Source: an uncultured Duncaniella sp.
GTDB taxonomy: Bacteria; Bacteroidota; Bacteroidia; Bacteroidales; Muribaculaceae
Assembly: GCA_910587515.1 (NCBI GenBank)
Contig: CAJULW010000018.1
Location: 1 to 38,495, forward strand
Direction of reading: 5' to 3'
DNA: 38,495 nucleotides
Both the position numbers and the translations under genes were made by a program. The notes under the pieces were generated by a model, which saw only the letters and a program-made list of their open reading frames with translations, made no database searches and was not told where the DNA came from. Of the stretch, positions 24,557 through 33,835 are shown piece by piece; within the stretch, counting starts at the first letter, position 1; the number at the start of each line of letters is the position of its first letter.

Positions 24557-25876
24557 CTATTTCTCACGCATGAACACGTCTATCGGCGTTCCGTGGAAAT
24601 CCCAGTTATCTCTGATTTTGTTTTCAAGATAGCGTCGATACGGTTCTTTTACCCATTGGGGTAGATTGCAGAAAAATATGAACGTAGGGATCGTCGCTTC
24701 TTTAAGCATTGTTACATACTTGATCTTTACAAATTTACCTTTGTTGGCTGGTGGTGGATAGGCCGAGATTGCTTCAAGCAATACATTGTTGAGTTGGGAT
24801 GTCGGAACAGTGCGCTTCCGGTTTTCGCATACATGTAGTGCTGTTTCAAGGACTTTGAATATACGTTGTTTGGTGAGAGCGGATGCGAATATTATCGGGA
24901 AATCGACAAATGGCGCGAAACGTTCCCGTATGGCGTTCTCGTAGTGTTTGATGGCTTCTTTCGATTTGTCTTCGACAAGATCCCATTTATTGACCACTAC
25001 CACAAGTCCCTTTTTGTTGCGTTGGATTAGGGAGAATATCGATACATCTTGCGATTCGATGCCACGCGTAGCGTCAATCATCAGTATGCAAACGTCAGCG
25101 GCTTCTATAGCGCGGATCGAACGTATGACAGAATAATATTCGATATCTTCCGTCACTTTGTTTTTTTTGCGTATTCCGGCTGTGTCGACCAAATAGAAAT
25201 CGAATCCGAATTTGTTATATCTGGTGTATATCGAGTCTCGCGTTGTTCCTGCGATATCCGTGACAATGTGGCGTTCTTCTTCGATAAATGCATTGATGAT
25301 CGAAGATTTCCCTGCATTAGGTCTACCGACGATAGCTATTTTGGGGATATCGTCAAGTTTTTCATCATCGATTTCATCTTTTACAGGCATTTTTCTTACG
25401 ACCTCATCGAGCAGATCACCGGTTCCGTAACCGCTGACAGCGGATACACCCATCGGGTCGCCAAGGCCAAGGCTATAGAATTCAGCGATGTTGTAAATCG
25501 AATTGCCTGTGTCGACTTTGTTTGCCACGAGGATTACCGGCTTTGTGGATCTGCGTAATATTTCGGCAACTTGGTCATCAAGGTCTGTAACACCATTTGC
25601 CGCGTCTACAACAAATAGGATTTCATCTGCCTGCTCGATCGCGAGATAAACTTGTTTATTGATTTCGTTTTCGAATACATCTTCGCTGTTGACCACCCAG
25701 CCTCCGGTATCTACGATTGAGAACTCCTTGCCGTTCCAGTCCACTTTCCCGTATTGACGGTCTCGGGTTGTTCCGGCTTCTTCATTTGTTATTGCCGTTC
25801 GTGACTGTGTCAGTCGATTGAAAAGTGTGGACTTACCGACATTCGGGCGTCCAACTATTGCTATCATTTGTCCCAT
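24557..25876 (-). CDS. der: Ribosome biogenesis GTPase Der (EngA)
   Basis: 439 residues with the family's tandem GTPase domains and C-terminal KH-like domain. Domain 1: GRPNVGKST at residues 9-17, DTGGW at 56-60, NKVD at 119-122. Domain 2: GRPNAGKSS at 184-192, DTAGIRKKNKV near 231 and NKWDL near 298. The KH region includes NVLLEAISAYPPPANKGKFVKIKYV and PQWVKEPYRRYLENKIRDN. It assists maturation of the 50S subunit. The start codon follows its own promoter at 26004-26035, about 128 bases upstream. The rha operon lies directly downstream on the same strand. Confidence 0.97.
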   Translation of the reverse strand: MGQMIAIVGRPNVGKSTLFNRLTQSRTAITNEEAGTTRDRQYGKVDWNGKEFSIVDTGGWVVNSEDVFENEINKQVYLAIEQADEILFVVDAANGVTDLDDQVAEILRRSTKPVILVANKVDTGNSIYNIAEFYSLGLGDPMGVSAVSGYGTGDLLDEVVRKMPVKDEIDDEKLDDIPKIAIVGRPNAGKSSIINAFIEEERHIVTDIAGTTRDSIYTRYNKFGFDFYLVDTAGIRKKNKVTEDIEYYSVIRSIRAIEAADVCILMIDATRGIESQDVSIFSLIQRNKKGLVVVVNKWDLVEDKSKEAIKHYENAIRERFAPFVDFPIIFASALTKQRIFKVLETALHVCENRKRTVPTSQLNNVLLEAISAYPPPANKGKFVKIKYVTMLKEATIPTFIFFCNLPQWVKEPYRRYLENKIRDNWDFHGTPIDVFMREK

Positions 25877-26003
25877 TGACTGAATTTTGTAATTTTATAT
25901 TTTATATTCCATCATTAATATGAGCCATAAATTTAATGCGTTATAACTTAAAATTATGGCACTGTGGCTAATGTCGAGGGATGATGGAGAAGTTTACAAT
26001 AGG

Positions 26004-26035
26004 CAAATTTAACCAATTATTTCTTAATCCGCAAA
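26004..26035 (-). promoter_or_regulatory. Promoter of der
   Basis: Minus-strand TTTG (26035-26032), 20-base spacer, TAAATTTG (26011-26004). The 374-base gap 25877-26250 otherwise holds the leader of der and the mdh terminator; I see no other gene in it. Confidence 0.65.
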
Positions 26036-26169
26036 ATAATGTCTTTTGTAAGGGATAAAATCTATTTGGGAATTATGATTTGGTTAAACAAAGTAAAATC
26101 CGGCAAAAACATTGTTAATTTGATTGACAAGTTTTGCCAGACTGATTATTTTTGTGACAAGTTTTTCAT

Positions 26170-26238
26170 GGTATTAGATTTAAGGTAAAAAAGTTATTCG
26201 TCGTGAAGACGGGTAATTTTTTGTTTTATTCTAATACC
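26170..26238 (-). terminator. Nested inverted repeat, probable terminator of mdh
   Basis: GGTATTAGA (26170-26178) pairs with TCTAATACC (26230-26238) around an inner stem with a CGTC/GACG top, starting 12 bases after the mdh stop. Confidence 0.6.
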
Positions 26239-26250
26239 AGATTTCGTTTT

Positions 26251-27264
26251 TCAACAGGTCTTTTGGTCTAGATATGGATTGATCTTATGCCATTCCGAGA
26301 TGGGAGGCATTACCCCCATTTCAATCACTTCGTCGCGGAGTTTGCAAAGATGTTCGTAACTTTTGTCAAGCTCTTTTTCTTCTTGTGGCGTACCGTTTAT
26401 AGGTCTGCATTTTACTCCGTTATTGGTTATGGTTGTTTCCATGGCCATGACTATATGTTTGAATCTGTCGTTGTTGACGTATGCTCCGGCTGGCCAACGG
26501 AATGGTTTTCCGCCCATGGCAGCAGCAATCATTTCTATAGACAAATAGGCTGGACTTTGGAATGACGAACGTCCTCGAAGATCGATGATATGTTTTCCGC
26601 CTTGTATAACCCTCTCTTTAAGATCCATCCAGGCTTCTGATGGAAGTTGTGGTGTCCCTATCATGTCTAAAAGCGGTTTTCCTTCGACTATTGTTGTCGA
26701 GGCAAAAACAGCCATCTGTTCACCATGGCCTCCATAAGTGCGGCTATTGATTATTTCGTCGGCCGGCACTTTCAGATATTTTGAAAGTTCGCTGCGTAGA
26801 CGTGTGCTGTCAAGAGCGGCAAGTGTCGTTACTTTAGATGGTTCGAGTCCGGAGTACAGTAGAGTGATAAGTCCTGTAATATCAGCGGGATTGAATATCA
26901 CTACAATATGTTTTACTTCAGGGCAATACTGTTTTACATCCTTGCCGAATTGTGCGGCTATCTGGGCATTGCCTTTAAGGAGATCTTCGCGCGTCATTCC
27001 GGCTTTACGAGCCGCTCCTCCGGACGATACGATGTAGGCGCTTCCTGTAAGCGCTTCTTTAATGTCGGAAGTGTACGTTATGTTCATTCCTTCGAATCCG
27101 CAATGAAATAATTCCTCTACGACTCCTTCCAGAGCAGGTGCATAAGGATCGTAGAGGCATATATTTGGAGTAAGCCCCATCATAATTGCTGTCTGTGCCA
27201 TGTTTGACCCGATCATGCCGGCGGCTCCGACGATGGTCAGTTTTTCATTAGTTAGGAAATCCAT
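26251..27264 (-). CDS. mdh: Malate dehydrogenase (NAD-dependent)
   Basis: 337 residues. NAD-binding motif GAAGMIGSNMAQTA at residues 13-26; the substrate-binding Arg pair in SGGAARKAGMTREDLLKGN near 81-100; NPADI near 125; catalytic His in YGGHGEQMAVFAS near 187. It interconverts malate and oxaloacetate, part of the reductive branch of central metabolism leading to succinate in Bacteroidetes. Family members in Bacteroidales have this slightly long form, but the lactate/malate family makes substrate calls from sequence uncertain. Single gene with its own terminator; I could not find a convincing promoter in the 27265-27400 region. Confidence 0.88.
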   Translation of the reverse strand: MDFLTNEKLTIVGAAGMIGSNMAQTAIMMGLTPNICLYDPYAPALEGVVEELFHCGFEGMNITYTSDIKEALTGSAYIVSSGGAARKAGMTREDLLKGNAQIAAQFGKDVKQYCPEVKHIVVIFNPADITGLITLLYSGLEPSKVTTLAALDSTRLRSELSKYLKVPADEIINSRTYGGHGEQMAVFASTTIVEGKPLLDMIGTPQLPSEAWMDLKERVIQGGKHIIDLRGRSSFQSPAYLSIEMIAAAMGGKPFRWPAGAYVNNDRFKHIVMAMETTITNNGVKCRPINGTPQEEKELDKSYEHLCKLRDEVIEMGVMPPISEWHKINPYLDQKTC

Positions 27265-27350
27265 GATTTGTAATTTTAAAATATCAGGTTGAAATTGTTC
27301 TATGTATATAACATGGCCTAGATATAAAAAGTTTCGCTGGAGCGTGATAT

Positions 27351-27382
27351 ATTGGTCTTTCTGTAAATTCTAATTAATTTTG
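27351..27382 (+). promoter_or_regulatory. Promoter of the MFS transporter gene
   Basis: ATTG (27351-27354), 20-base spacer, TAATTTTG (27375-27382). About 60 bases of leader follow. Confidence 0.55.
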
Positions 27383-27442
27383 CATAGGGTTTGAGATAGA
27401 TATCATGTAAACTGGTTGAATTTCTTGCTTTGAAGATTGGAT

Positions 27443-28681
27443 ATGGATGAATTAAGGACGTTTGAAACCGGAGAGCCTGAACAGAGAGCCATAGGATTGG
27501 AGTGTAAAGATAAACTTTGGAATGCCAATTATTGCCTTGCGATGATCGGAAATTTCATGATGTTTTTCTCGTTTTATCTGCTGACACCTCTTCTGCCTAT
27601 ATATCTTGATGCTCAGTTCGGTGCGGATAAGGATCTGATTGGTCTCGTGTTGTCGGGTTATGTGTTGGCTGCGTTGGTTGTAAGACCGTTTAGCGGGTTC
27701 ATCGTAGATAGTTTTAACCGTAAAAAAGTGTTGGTATTGTGCTTTTTTATATTCTTTATATGCTTTACAGGATATATCGGAGCAAGCAGTATATTAATGT
27801 TCGCGCTTGTTCGTACGTTACACGGGTTTCCGTTCGGTGCGACGACTGTCGCTAATAGTACGGTGGCTATTGACGTTCTTCCGTCAGCCAGACGCAATGA
27901 AGGAGTGGGATATTATGGATTGAGTAACAATCTTGCTATGGCCATAGCGCCATCGGTGGGAATATATATATATTCTGTCACAGGCCAATTTCAACTTTTG
28001 TTTTGGATTTCTCTTGTCGTGGCATTTGGTGGTTTTTATGCGGTATGTGCGATAAAGCTGCCTCCGAGACCGATTGTCAATGCCAAGCCGAAAATGAGCA
28101 TGGATCATTTTTTCCTGAATAGGGCTTGGCTTATGGCGATAAATATACTCATCTTTGGACTTTGTTGGGGTATAATGAGCAATTATGTGGCTATATATGG
28201 CAAAGAAGAACTTGGCATCACTGACGGTACGGGTGTATTTTTCGCTCTTTTGTCAGGTGGGCTTTTTGTCTCGCGGCTTTATGGCGCAAAATCTCTTAGA
28301 GAAGGGCGTTTGACAGAAAATGCTCTTCAAGGCGCATCTGTGAGTTCTGTCGGTTTTTCTCTGTTTGCTGCTGCTCCGGGTGAATGGGCTTATTATGTTT
28401 CAGCTGTACTGATCGGGCTTGGCAACGGTCGTATGTTTCCGGCCTTTCTCAATATGTTTATATGTGTAGCCCGTCACGATCAGCGTGGCACAGCTAATTC
28501 ATCTATATTGACTTCATGGGACAGCGGTATGGGGATTGGTATTCTCATCGGAGGGGTATTGGTTGAACATGTAAATTATTCCGCTGCGTTTTGGGTCACT
28601 GCATTTTCTCAGATAACCGGTACGTTGCTACTTCTCTTTTTTACCCGCTGTTTTTTCCTCTCGAAGAGGATATATTGTTGA
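27443..28681 (+). CDS. MFS transporter
   Basis: The ATG at 27443 is used instead of a TTG two codons upstream; the product is 412 residues. A 34-residue hydrophilic start is followed by about twelve membrane segments. The MFS motif A region appears as VLSGYVLAALVVRPFSGFIVDSFNRKKVLV near residues 70-100 (here G-x-x-x-D-x-x-x-R-K-K form), and RTLHGFPFGATTVANSTVAIDVLPSARRNEGVGYYGLS follows near 135-170. A drug or sugar efflux role is typical of this group but the substrate cannot be told. A single gene with a 120-base gap to the next. Confidence 0.9.
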   Translation: MDELRTFETGEPEQRAIGLECKDKLWNANYCLAMIGNFMMFFSFYLLTPLLPIYLDAQFGADKDLIGLVLSGYVLAALVVRPFSGFIVDSFNRKKVLVLCFFIFFICFTGYIGASSILMFALVRTLHGFPFGATTVANSTVAIDVLPSARRNEGVGYYGLSNNLAMAIAPSVGIYIYSVTGQFQLLFWISLVVAFGGFYAVCAIKLPPRPIVNAKPKMSMDHFFLNRAWLMAINILIFGLCWGIMSNYVAIYGKEELGITDGTGVFFALLSGGLFVSRLYGAKSLREGRLTENALQGASVSSVGFSLFAAAPGEWAYYVSAVLIGLGNGRMFPAFLNMFICVARHDQRGTANSSILTSWDSGMGIGILIGGVLVEHVNYSAAFWVTAFSQITGTLLLLFFTRCFFLSKRIYC

Positions 28682-28726
28682 GTTATGCCATAAGTAATTG
28701 CCTTTTTTGTTAAATAATCATTACAA

Positions 28727-28760
28727 TTTGACACGCAGTGGTGTAAAGTTCGTAATTTTG
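28727..28760 (+). promoter_or_regulatory. Probable promoter of the MATE/FAD-dehydrogenase pair
   Basis: TTTG (28727-28730) and TAATTTTG (28753-28760) are separated by 22 bases, longer than the usual 19-20. An AAGAAAGGGAG ribosome site lies close to the ATG at 28802. Confidence 0.5.
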
Positions 28761-28801
28761 CACAGAGTTTTCAATATTTATAAAAGAAAGGGAGTAATTA
28801 G

Positions 28802-30193
28802 ATGGCAATAAGCGCAAGCTCGTCAACAGAAAATCTTGGAGTGCAGTCTGTGGGAAAGTTGTTGGCGCAATATTCGGTCCCGGCTATAATTGCCAGTGTG
28901 GCAACATCGTTATACAATATAATTGACAGTATTTTTATCGGAAGAGGAGTAGGGCCTTTGGCCATAGCAGGTCTTGCAATTACATTTCCGCTTATGAATC
29001 TTGTCGCGGCTTTCTGTATGCTGATAGCCGCAGGGGGAGCGACGATAAGTTCTATTTTTCTTGGTCAAAAGAACTTTAGCCGTGCTACAGATGTTGTCAA
29101 TAATGTGTTTTCGCTTTGCCTTGTCCATTCCGTCGTATTCGGAGGGTTGACATTGTTGTTTCTTGATCCGATCCTATTGTTTTTCGGTGCTACTCCTGAT
29201 ACGATTGGATACGCACGTGAATTTATGGAGGTGATTTTGTATGGTACGCCTATCGGATTTGTGTTTATAGGTCTTAACAATCTGATGCGTGCCACAGGCT
29301 ATCCCCGTAAGGCGATGATTTCAGCTTTGATTTCTGTGGCAGTCAATCTTGTTCTTGCCCCTGTATTTATTTTTGTATTGGATTTGGGTATTCGTGGGGC
29401 TGCATGGGCTACTGTGATGGGGCAGTTTTCTGCTTTCGTATGGGTTTTGAGCCATTTTATGTCATCAAAAAGTTCCATTCATTTTAAACGGACTAACAAA
29501 TGGCTTACATGGTCTATAATAAAGCGTATATATTCGATAGGCTTGTCTCCATTTTTGATGAATGTTTGTGCGTGTGTGGTGGTTATTTTTATAAATCGCG
29601 CATTGCTTGATTATGGCGGTGATGATGGGAATCTTGCTGTCGGTGCGTATGGTATTATAAATCGTACGACAATGTTTTTCGTTATGATTGTTTTCGGTGT
29701 GACACAGGGCATGCAACCTATTCTCGGATATAATATCGGAGCCAATAATTTTGACCGTGTGAAACGGGTTCTTAAGCTCGGCATCTGGATTGGAGTTGCA
29801 ATAACCCTCATTGGTTGGATCATTAGCGAAGGATTTCCAGATACGGTTTCCTCTTTGTTTACTACGGACGAAACGCTTGTGAGTATTGCCCGTGACGGCT
29901 TCAGAATTTATTTTATCTGCTATCCGGTTGTGGGCTGTCAGATTGTGATACAGAATTTTTTTCAAAGTGTAGGCAAGCCGCAAATGTCGATATTCCTGTC
30001 GCTTACTCGTCAACTTTTATTTTTGATCCCTTTCCTTGTGATATTTCCTCGTTTTTGGGGTATTGAAGGTGTATGGGCATCGATGGCCGGGTCGGATATA
30101 ATAGCGTTTGTCGTGTCTATATCGACTCTTTGGTGGTGGATGAGACATACTATGCGCAAAATGGAGATGCAGGCAGCTATGAAGGATGCGTAA
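28802..30193 (+). CDS. MATE family efflux transporter
   Basis: 463 residues with about twelve membrane segments in two MatE halves. Family sequences: SLYNIIDSIFIGRGVGPLAIAGLAITFPLMNL near residues 41-72, AAGGATISSIFLGQ near 80-94, and in the second half FGVTQGMQPILGYNIGANNFDRVKRV near 298-325. These transporters export cationic drugs or metabolites by Na+ or H+ antiport; the substrate is not predictable. A strong AGAAAGGGAG ribosome site precedes the ATG. The downstream FAD-dehydrogenase starts 13 bases after, so the pair is co-transcribed. Confidence 0.93.
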   Translation: MAISASSSTENLGVQSVGKLLAQYSVPAIIASVATSLYNIIDSIFIGRGVGPLAIAGLAITFPLMNLVAAFCMLIAAGGATISSIFLGQKNFSRATDVVNNVFSLCLVHSVVFGGLTLLFLDPILLFFGATPDTIGYAREFMEVILYGTPIGFVFIGLNNLMRATGYPRKAMISALISVAVNLVLAPVFIFVLDLGIRGAAWATVMGQFSAFVWVLSHFMSSKSSIHFKRTNKWLTWSIIKRIYSIGLSPFLMNVCACVVVIFINRALLDYGGDDGNLAVGAYGIINRTTMFFVMIVFGVTQGMQPILGYNIGANNFDRVKRVLKLGIWIGVAITLIGWIISEGFPDTVSSLFTTDETLVSIARDGFRIYFICYPVVGCQIVIQNFFQSVGKPQMSIFLSLTRQLLFLIPFLVIFPRFWGIEGVWASMAGSDIIAFVVSISTLWWWMRHTMRKMEMQAAMKDA

Positions 30194-30206
30194 TTAGAAG
30201 AATGAT

Positions 30207-31790
30207 ATGCAGGAGAATATAGAACTTAGAGTATCGCCTCGTGAAGCAGTGGAAGTGTCGTGTCTGTGTAGATTGGTCGCACAGCGTTGTGATGTTGATG
30301 AAGCTCGTGTAGATCATATCGCTGTTGTCCGTCGGTCAGTTGACGCCAGACAACGCAAGGTTATGGTCAATTTATCGGTGAAAGTTTATATCGATGAAAT
30401 TCCCGCCTCGTTGTCTCTTGTAAATACGGTCGATTACAAACCTGTGACGCCATGTGCGCCTCAGGTGGTGATAGTAGGAGCCGGTCCGGCCGGGCTTTTT
30501 GCTGCTTTGCGGCTTGTCGAACAAGGAATGAAGCCCATAGTGCTTGAAAGGGGCAAGGATGTCGACTCGCGTCGCAATGATATGGCGGCTATATCACGCC
30601 AAAACATGGTAGATCCCGACTCGAACTATTGTTTCGGAGAAGGTGGGGCCGGGGCTTTTTCTGATGGAAAGCTATATACAAGGTCAAAGAAACGTGGATC
30701 CGTTGACAAAATATTAAATATTTTCGCTCAGCATGGTGCGTCGGAGTCCATACTTGTGGACGCTCATCCACACATAGGTACTGATAGGCTTCCTGGTGTG
30801 ATAAAAGCGATGCGGGAAACGATATTACGATGCGGAGGGGAGATCCATTTCTCGACAAGGGTCGTAGATTTCATCATAGAAGCAAGTTCGATCAAAGGGG
30901 TTGTGACATCTTCCGGAGAGTGTTTTGACGGGCCTGTGATACTTGCTACAGGGCATTCTGCACGAGATACATATCGACGGCTTTATGAGTGTGGAGTGGA
31001 GATGGAGCCTAAAGGGTTGGCTATAGGTGTACGTCTGGAACATCCTCAACACTTGATTGATTGTTTGCGCTATCATTCAAAAGATGGGAGAGGGAAGTAT
31101 CTGCCGGCTGCTGAATACACTATGTTGACTCGTGTTGACGGTCGTGCGGTATATTCTTTCTGTATGTGTCCGGGCGGGGTTATCATACCCTCCGCGAGCG
31201 GTCCGGAACAACTTGCTGTTAACGGCATGTCATCGTCGGCAAGGTCTTCGAGATGGGCTAATTCCGGTATGGTCGTCGAAATATTGCCTGAAGATATTCC
31301 CGATATGGACGGTCCATCATCAGCTGATGTTATGAAGATGATGCGATATCAGGAGGCGATTGAGAAAGCATTTTGGATGGAGGCGGGGCAAACCCAGAAC
31401 GCTCCCGCACAGAGAATGGTTGATTTCGTAAATTCCCGTTCTTCTTTGGATTTACCGTCTGTATCTTACGCGCCCGGAGTGCATCCATCTCGTATCGACC
31501 GGCTATTGCCAAAAGCGATTTCCCGACGATTACAAAAGGGATTCCGAGATTTTGATAAGAAAAATCCCGGATTTCTGACTAATGATGCCGTACTTATAGG
31601 CGCGGAAACCCGCACGTCTTCACCGTTACGGATACCACGTGATTCCGAGACACTGTGTCATATCGGTTTTGATGGGCTTTACCCTTGCGGGGAGGGAGCC
31701 GGCTATGCAGGTGGTATCGTGTCAGCGGCTATAGATGGTGACCGTGCGGCTTCAGCTGTCGCTGCGGTCTTTAATCGTCATGACAGATGA
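30207..31790 (+). CDS. FAD-dependent dehydrogenase (COG2509-like)
   Basis: 527 residues. A roughly 85-residue N-terminal part (MQENIELRVSPREAVEVSC) typical of this family precedes the FAD-binding GxGxxG motif VVIVGAGPAGLFAALRLVEQG near residues 87-107, with the Glu of LERG at 114-117. Further hallmarks are NYCFGEGGAGAFSDGKLYTR near 140-160, LATGHSARDTY near 245-255 and PCGEGAGYAGGIVSAAIDGDRAA near the C-terminus, the second FAD contact. I recall such proteins as conserved in Bacteroidetes and Firmicutes; the substrate is unknown. The stop codon lies within a hairpin shared with the rfb operon's end. Confidence 0.88.
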   Translation: MQENIELRVSPREAVEVSCLCRLVAQRCDVDEARVDHIAVVRRSVDARQRKVMVNLSVKVYIDEIPASLSLVNTVDYKPVTPCAPQVVIVGAGPAGLFAALRLVEQGMKPIVLERGKDVDSRRNDMAAISRQNMVDPDSNYCFGEGGAGAFSDGKLYTRSKKRGSVDKILNIFAQHGASESILVDAHPHIGTDRLPGVIKAMRETILRCGGEIHFSTRVVDFIIEASSIKGVVTSSGECFDGPVILATGHSARDTYRRLYECGVEMEPKGLAIGVRLEHPQHLIDCLRYHSKDGRGKYLPAAEYTMLTRVDGRAVYSFCMCPGGVIIPSASGPEQLAVNGMSSSARSSRWANSGMVVEILPEDIPDMDGPSSADVMKMMRYQEAIEKAFWMEAGQTQNAPAQRMVDFVNSRSSLDLPSVSYAPGVHPSRIDRLLPKAISRRLQKGFRDFDKKNPGFLTNDAVLIGAETRTSSPLRIPRDSETLCHIGFDGLYPCGEGAGYAGGIVSAAIDGDRAASAVAAVFNRHDR

Positions 31791-31811
31791 TGTTGACATA
31801 CATCATCTGTC
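31782..31811. terminator. Shared hairpin over two convergent stop codons
   Basis: An 11-bp perfect stem (31782-31792 with 31801-31811) has an 8-base loop. It covers the stop of the FAD-dehydrogenase (+, 31788-31790) and the stop of rfbB (-, 31803-31805). T-tracts are weak on both sides. Confidence 0.75.
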
Positions 31812-32945
31812 GGAATACATTTCTTGGTAGTAACGTTGATAGTCTCCAGAGGTAATACGATTCATCCATTCTTCGTTGTCAAGATACCATCTGACGGTTT
31901 TTTCTATCCCTTCCTCAAATTGTAAGGACGGTTCCCATCCCAATTCTGATTGAAGTTTGCGTGAGTCTATAGCATAACGCATGTCATGCCCCATGCGGTC
32001 TGTTACATAACTGATGAGATGGTCGCTTGTCCCTTCTGGATTTCCGATAAGCCGATCGACAGTCCGTATTAAAACTTTTATCAGATCAATGTTTTTCCAT
32101 TCGTTGAATCCTCCGATGTTATATGTCTCCGATACTTTGCCTTTATGGAATATGAGGTCGATAGCTCTGGCATGGTCTTCGACATAGAGCCAGTCGCGGA
32201 CATTTTCACCTTTGCCGTAAACTGGGAGCGCTTTGCCTTGGCGTATGTTATTTATGAATAGTGGTATTAGCTTTTCTGGGAATTGATATGGCCCGTAATT
32301 GTTTGAACAATTTGTAACTATCGTCGGCATCCCGTATGTATCGTGATAAGCGCGGACGAAGTGGTCACTTGAAGCCTTTGATGCGGAGTATGGCGAGTGT
32401 GGGTTGTATTTTGTTGTTTCCAGAAAAAATTCTGTTCCGTAGGCCTGATGATGTTCTGAAGACGCGGAGGTCTTGAATGGTGATTCTATGCCTTCTGGAT
32501 TAGTCAGTTCAAGAGCGCCGTAAACTTCATCTGTAGATATGTGGTAGAATAATTTTCCTTCATATCTTTCTGTCTGAGACTCCCAGTATTCGCGTGCGGC
32601 TTGGAGGAGGGAAAGAGTTCCCATGACATTTGTACGTGCGAATGTGAAAGGATCCTTGATTGATCTGTCTACATGGCTTTCTGCCGCGAGATGGATTATG
32701 CCGTCAATCCTGTATTCCGTTATTATGCGTCGCATTTCCGCGAGGTCTGCTATATCTGCCTTTATGAATTTATAGTTCCGTTGGCATTTAATATCTTCCA
32801 GGTTTTCAAGATTGCCGGCGTATGTAAGCTTGTCGAGGTTGATTATGCGATATTCGGGATATTTATTGACGAAAAGCCTCACCACGTGGTTGCCGATAAA
32901 GCCAGCGCCCCCCGTTATCAATATATTGCGTTTGAAGTTATCCAT
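31803..32945 (-). CDS. rfbB: dTDP-glucose 4,6-dehydratase
   Basis: 380 residues, a little longer than E. coli RmlB (361). It dehydrates dTDP-glucose to dTDP-4-keto-6-deoxyglucose. Short-chain extended-SDR marks: GGAGFIGNHVVRLF at residues 12-25 for NAD, HISTDEVYGAL near 135-145 (the Thr-Asp-Glu catalytic triplet) and SPYSASKASSDH near 193-204 (Tyr-x3-Lys). NCSNNYGPYQFPEKLIP follows near 220. An internal ELTNPEGIESPFKTSASSEH stretch is longer than in E. coli. Last gene of the rfbACDB operon, overlapping rfbD by 8 bases; the operon's product, dTDP-L-rhamnose, is a donor for surface glycans. Confidence 0.97.
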   Translation of the reverse strand: MDNFKRNILITGGAGFIGNHVVRLFVNKYPEYRIINLDKLTYAGNLENLEDIKCQRNYKFIKADIADLAEMRRIITEYRIDGIIHLAAESHVDRSIKDPFTFARTNVMGTLSLLQAAREYWESQTERYEGKLFYHISTDEVYGALELTNPEGIESPFKTSASSEHHQAYGTEFFLETTKYNPHSPYSASKASSDHFVRAYHDTYGMPTIVTNCSNNYGPYQFPEKLIPLFINNIRQGKALPVYGKGENVRDWLYVEDHARAIDLIFHKGKVSETYNIGGFNEWKNIDLIKVLIRTVDRLIGNPEGTSDHLISYVTDRMGHDMRYAIDSRKLQSELGWEPSLQFEEGIEKTVRWYLDNEEWMNRITSGDYQRYYQEMYSDR

Positions 32946-33813
32946 TTTCGGAATTTCTTAAGTTTGAAATACATTTTTTTAGTGAATCTATCCAATAGGG
33001 GATTTTCTGTCCAAATGTTTCTTTGTATTTTGTTTTGTCAAGGACGGAATAAGACGGACGTATCACTTTTGATGGAAATTCATCAGAATGGCACGGTTCG
33101 ATATTGCAAGTGTCATTACCTGCGATGTATGCGATCATCTTAGTAAAATCATACCAAGAGCATACGCCTTCGTTGGAGTAATTGTATATTCCGTTATTCC
33201 CATCCAGTTTTCCGTTGTCAATTATGTCGATGATCGCCATCGCAAGGTCGTATGCGTAGGTCGGTGATCCTGTCTGGTCGAATACAACTTTCAATTCCGG
33301 TTTTGTCGCTGTCAGATTCAGCATGGTTTTAACAAAATTTTTCCCGTATTCGGAGTATAGCCATGCTGTCCGTATTATTATATGTTTGCATCCGCTTGCG
33401 AGTATTGCTTCTTCTCCGGAAAGTTTTGTCTGCCCGTAGATACCTGTGGGATTGACAGATTCATATTCGTTTTTTGGGGTATTGCCTGTGTTTCCGCCAA
33501 AAACGTAATCGGTAGATATGTGTATGAGTGGAATGTCGTTTTGATATGCGGCTTTGGCCAAATATCCGACAGCGGTGGCGTTTACAAGTTTGGCAATATC
33601 TGCCTGTTCTTCTGCCAGATCTACGTTCGTATAGGCCGCACAATTTATGATCGCTTGAAAATCATTGCATTTTACGCCAAGATCTACGGCATTTGGATCG
33701 GTGATGTCTATATCGTCCGCGTCAGTGAATATGTATGTATTGGGAGAGTCAATGGCCGCTTTTTTCAGAGATTGACCGAGTTGGCCGTTTCCTCCTGTGA
33801 CAAGGATTCTCAT
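32938..33813 (-). CDS. rfbD: dTDP-4-dehydrorhamnose reductase
   Basis: 291 residues, normal size. It reduces the 4-keto sugar to dTDP-L-rhamnose with NAD(P)H, the final step. SDR features: RILVTGGNGQLGQSLKKA at residues 2-19, INCAAYTNVDLAEEQ near 57-71, LIHISTDYVFGG near 95-106 and the catalytic Tyr-x3-Lys in GIYGQTKLSGEEAI near 128-141. The IRTAWLYSEYGKNFVKTML segment near 148-166 agrees with RmlD proteins. Placed 22 bases after rfbC and overlapping rfbB. Confidence 0.96.
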   Translation of the reverse strand: MRILVTGGNGQLGQSLKKAAIDSPNTYIFTDADDIDITDPNAVDLGVKCNDFQAIINCAAYTNVDLAEEQADIAKLVNATAVGYLAKAAYQNDIPLIHISTDYVFGGNTGNTPKNEYESVNPTGIYGQTKLSGEEAILASGCKHIIIRTAWLYSEYGKNFVKTMLNLTATKPELKVVFDQTGSPTYAYDLAMAIIDIIDNGKLDGNNGIYNYSNEGVCSWYDFTKMIAYIAGNDTCNIEPCHSDEFPSKVIRPSYSVLDKTKYKETFGQKIPYWIDSLKKCISNLRNSENG

Positions 33814-33835
33814 TGTAAAAAAAGATCGTTAGGTT

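Noticed and set aside
29465..30013. 182-residue minus-strand open frame opposite the MATE gene
   Set aside because: Shadow of the transporter frame, rich in His, Asn and Arg and without any motif.
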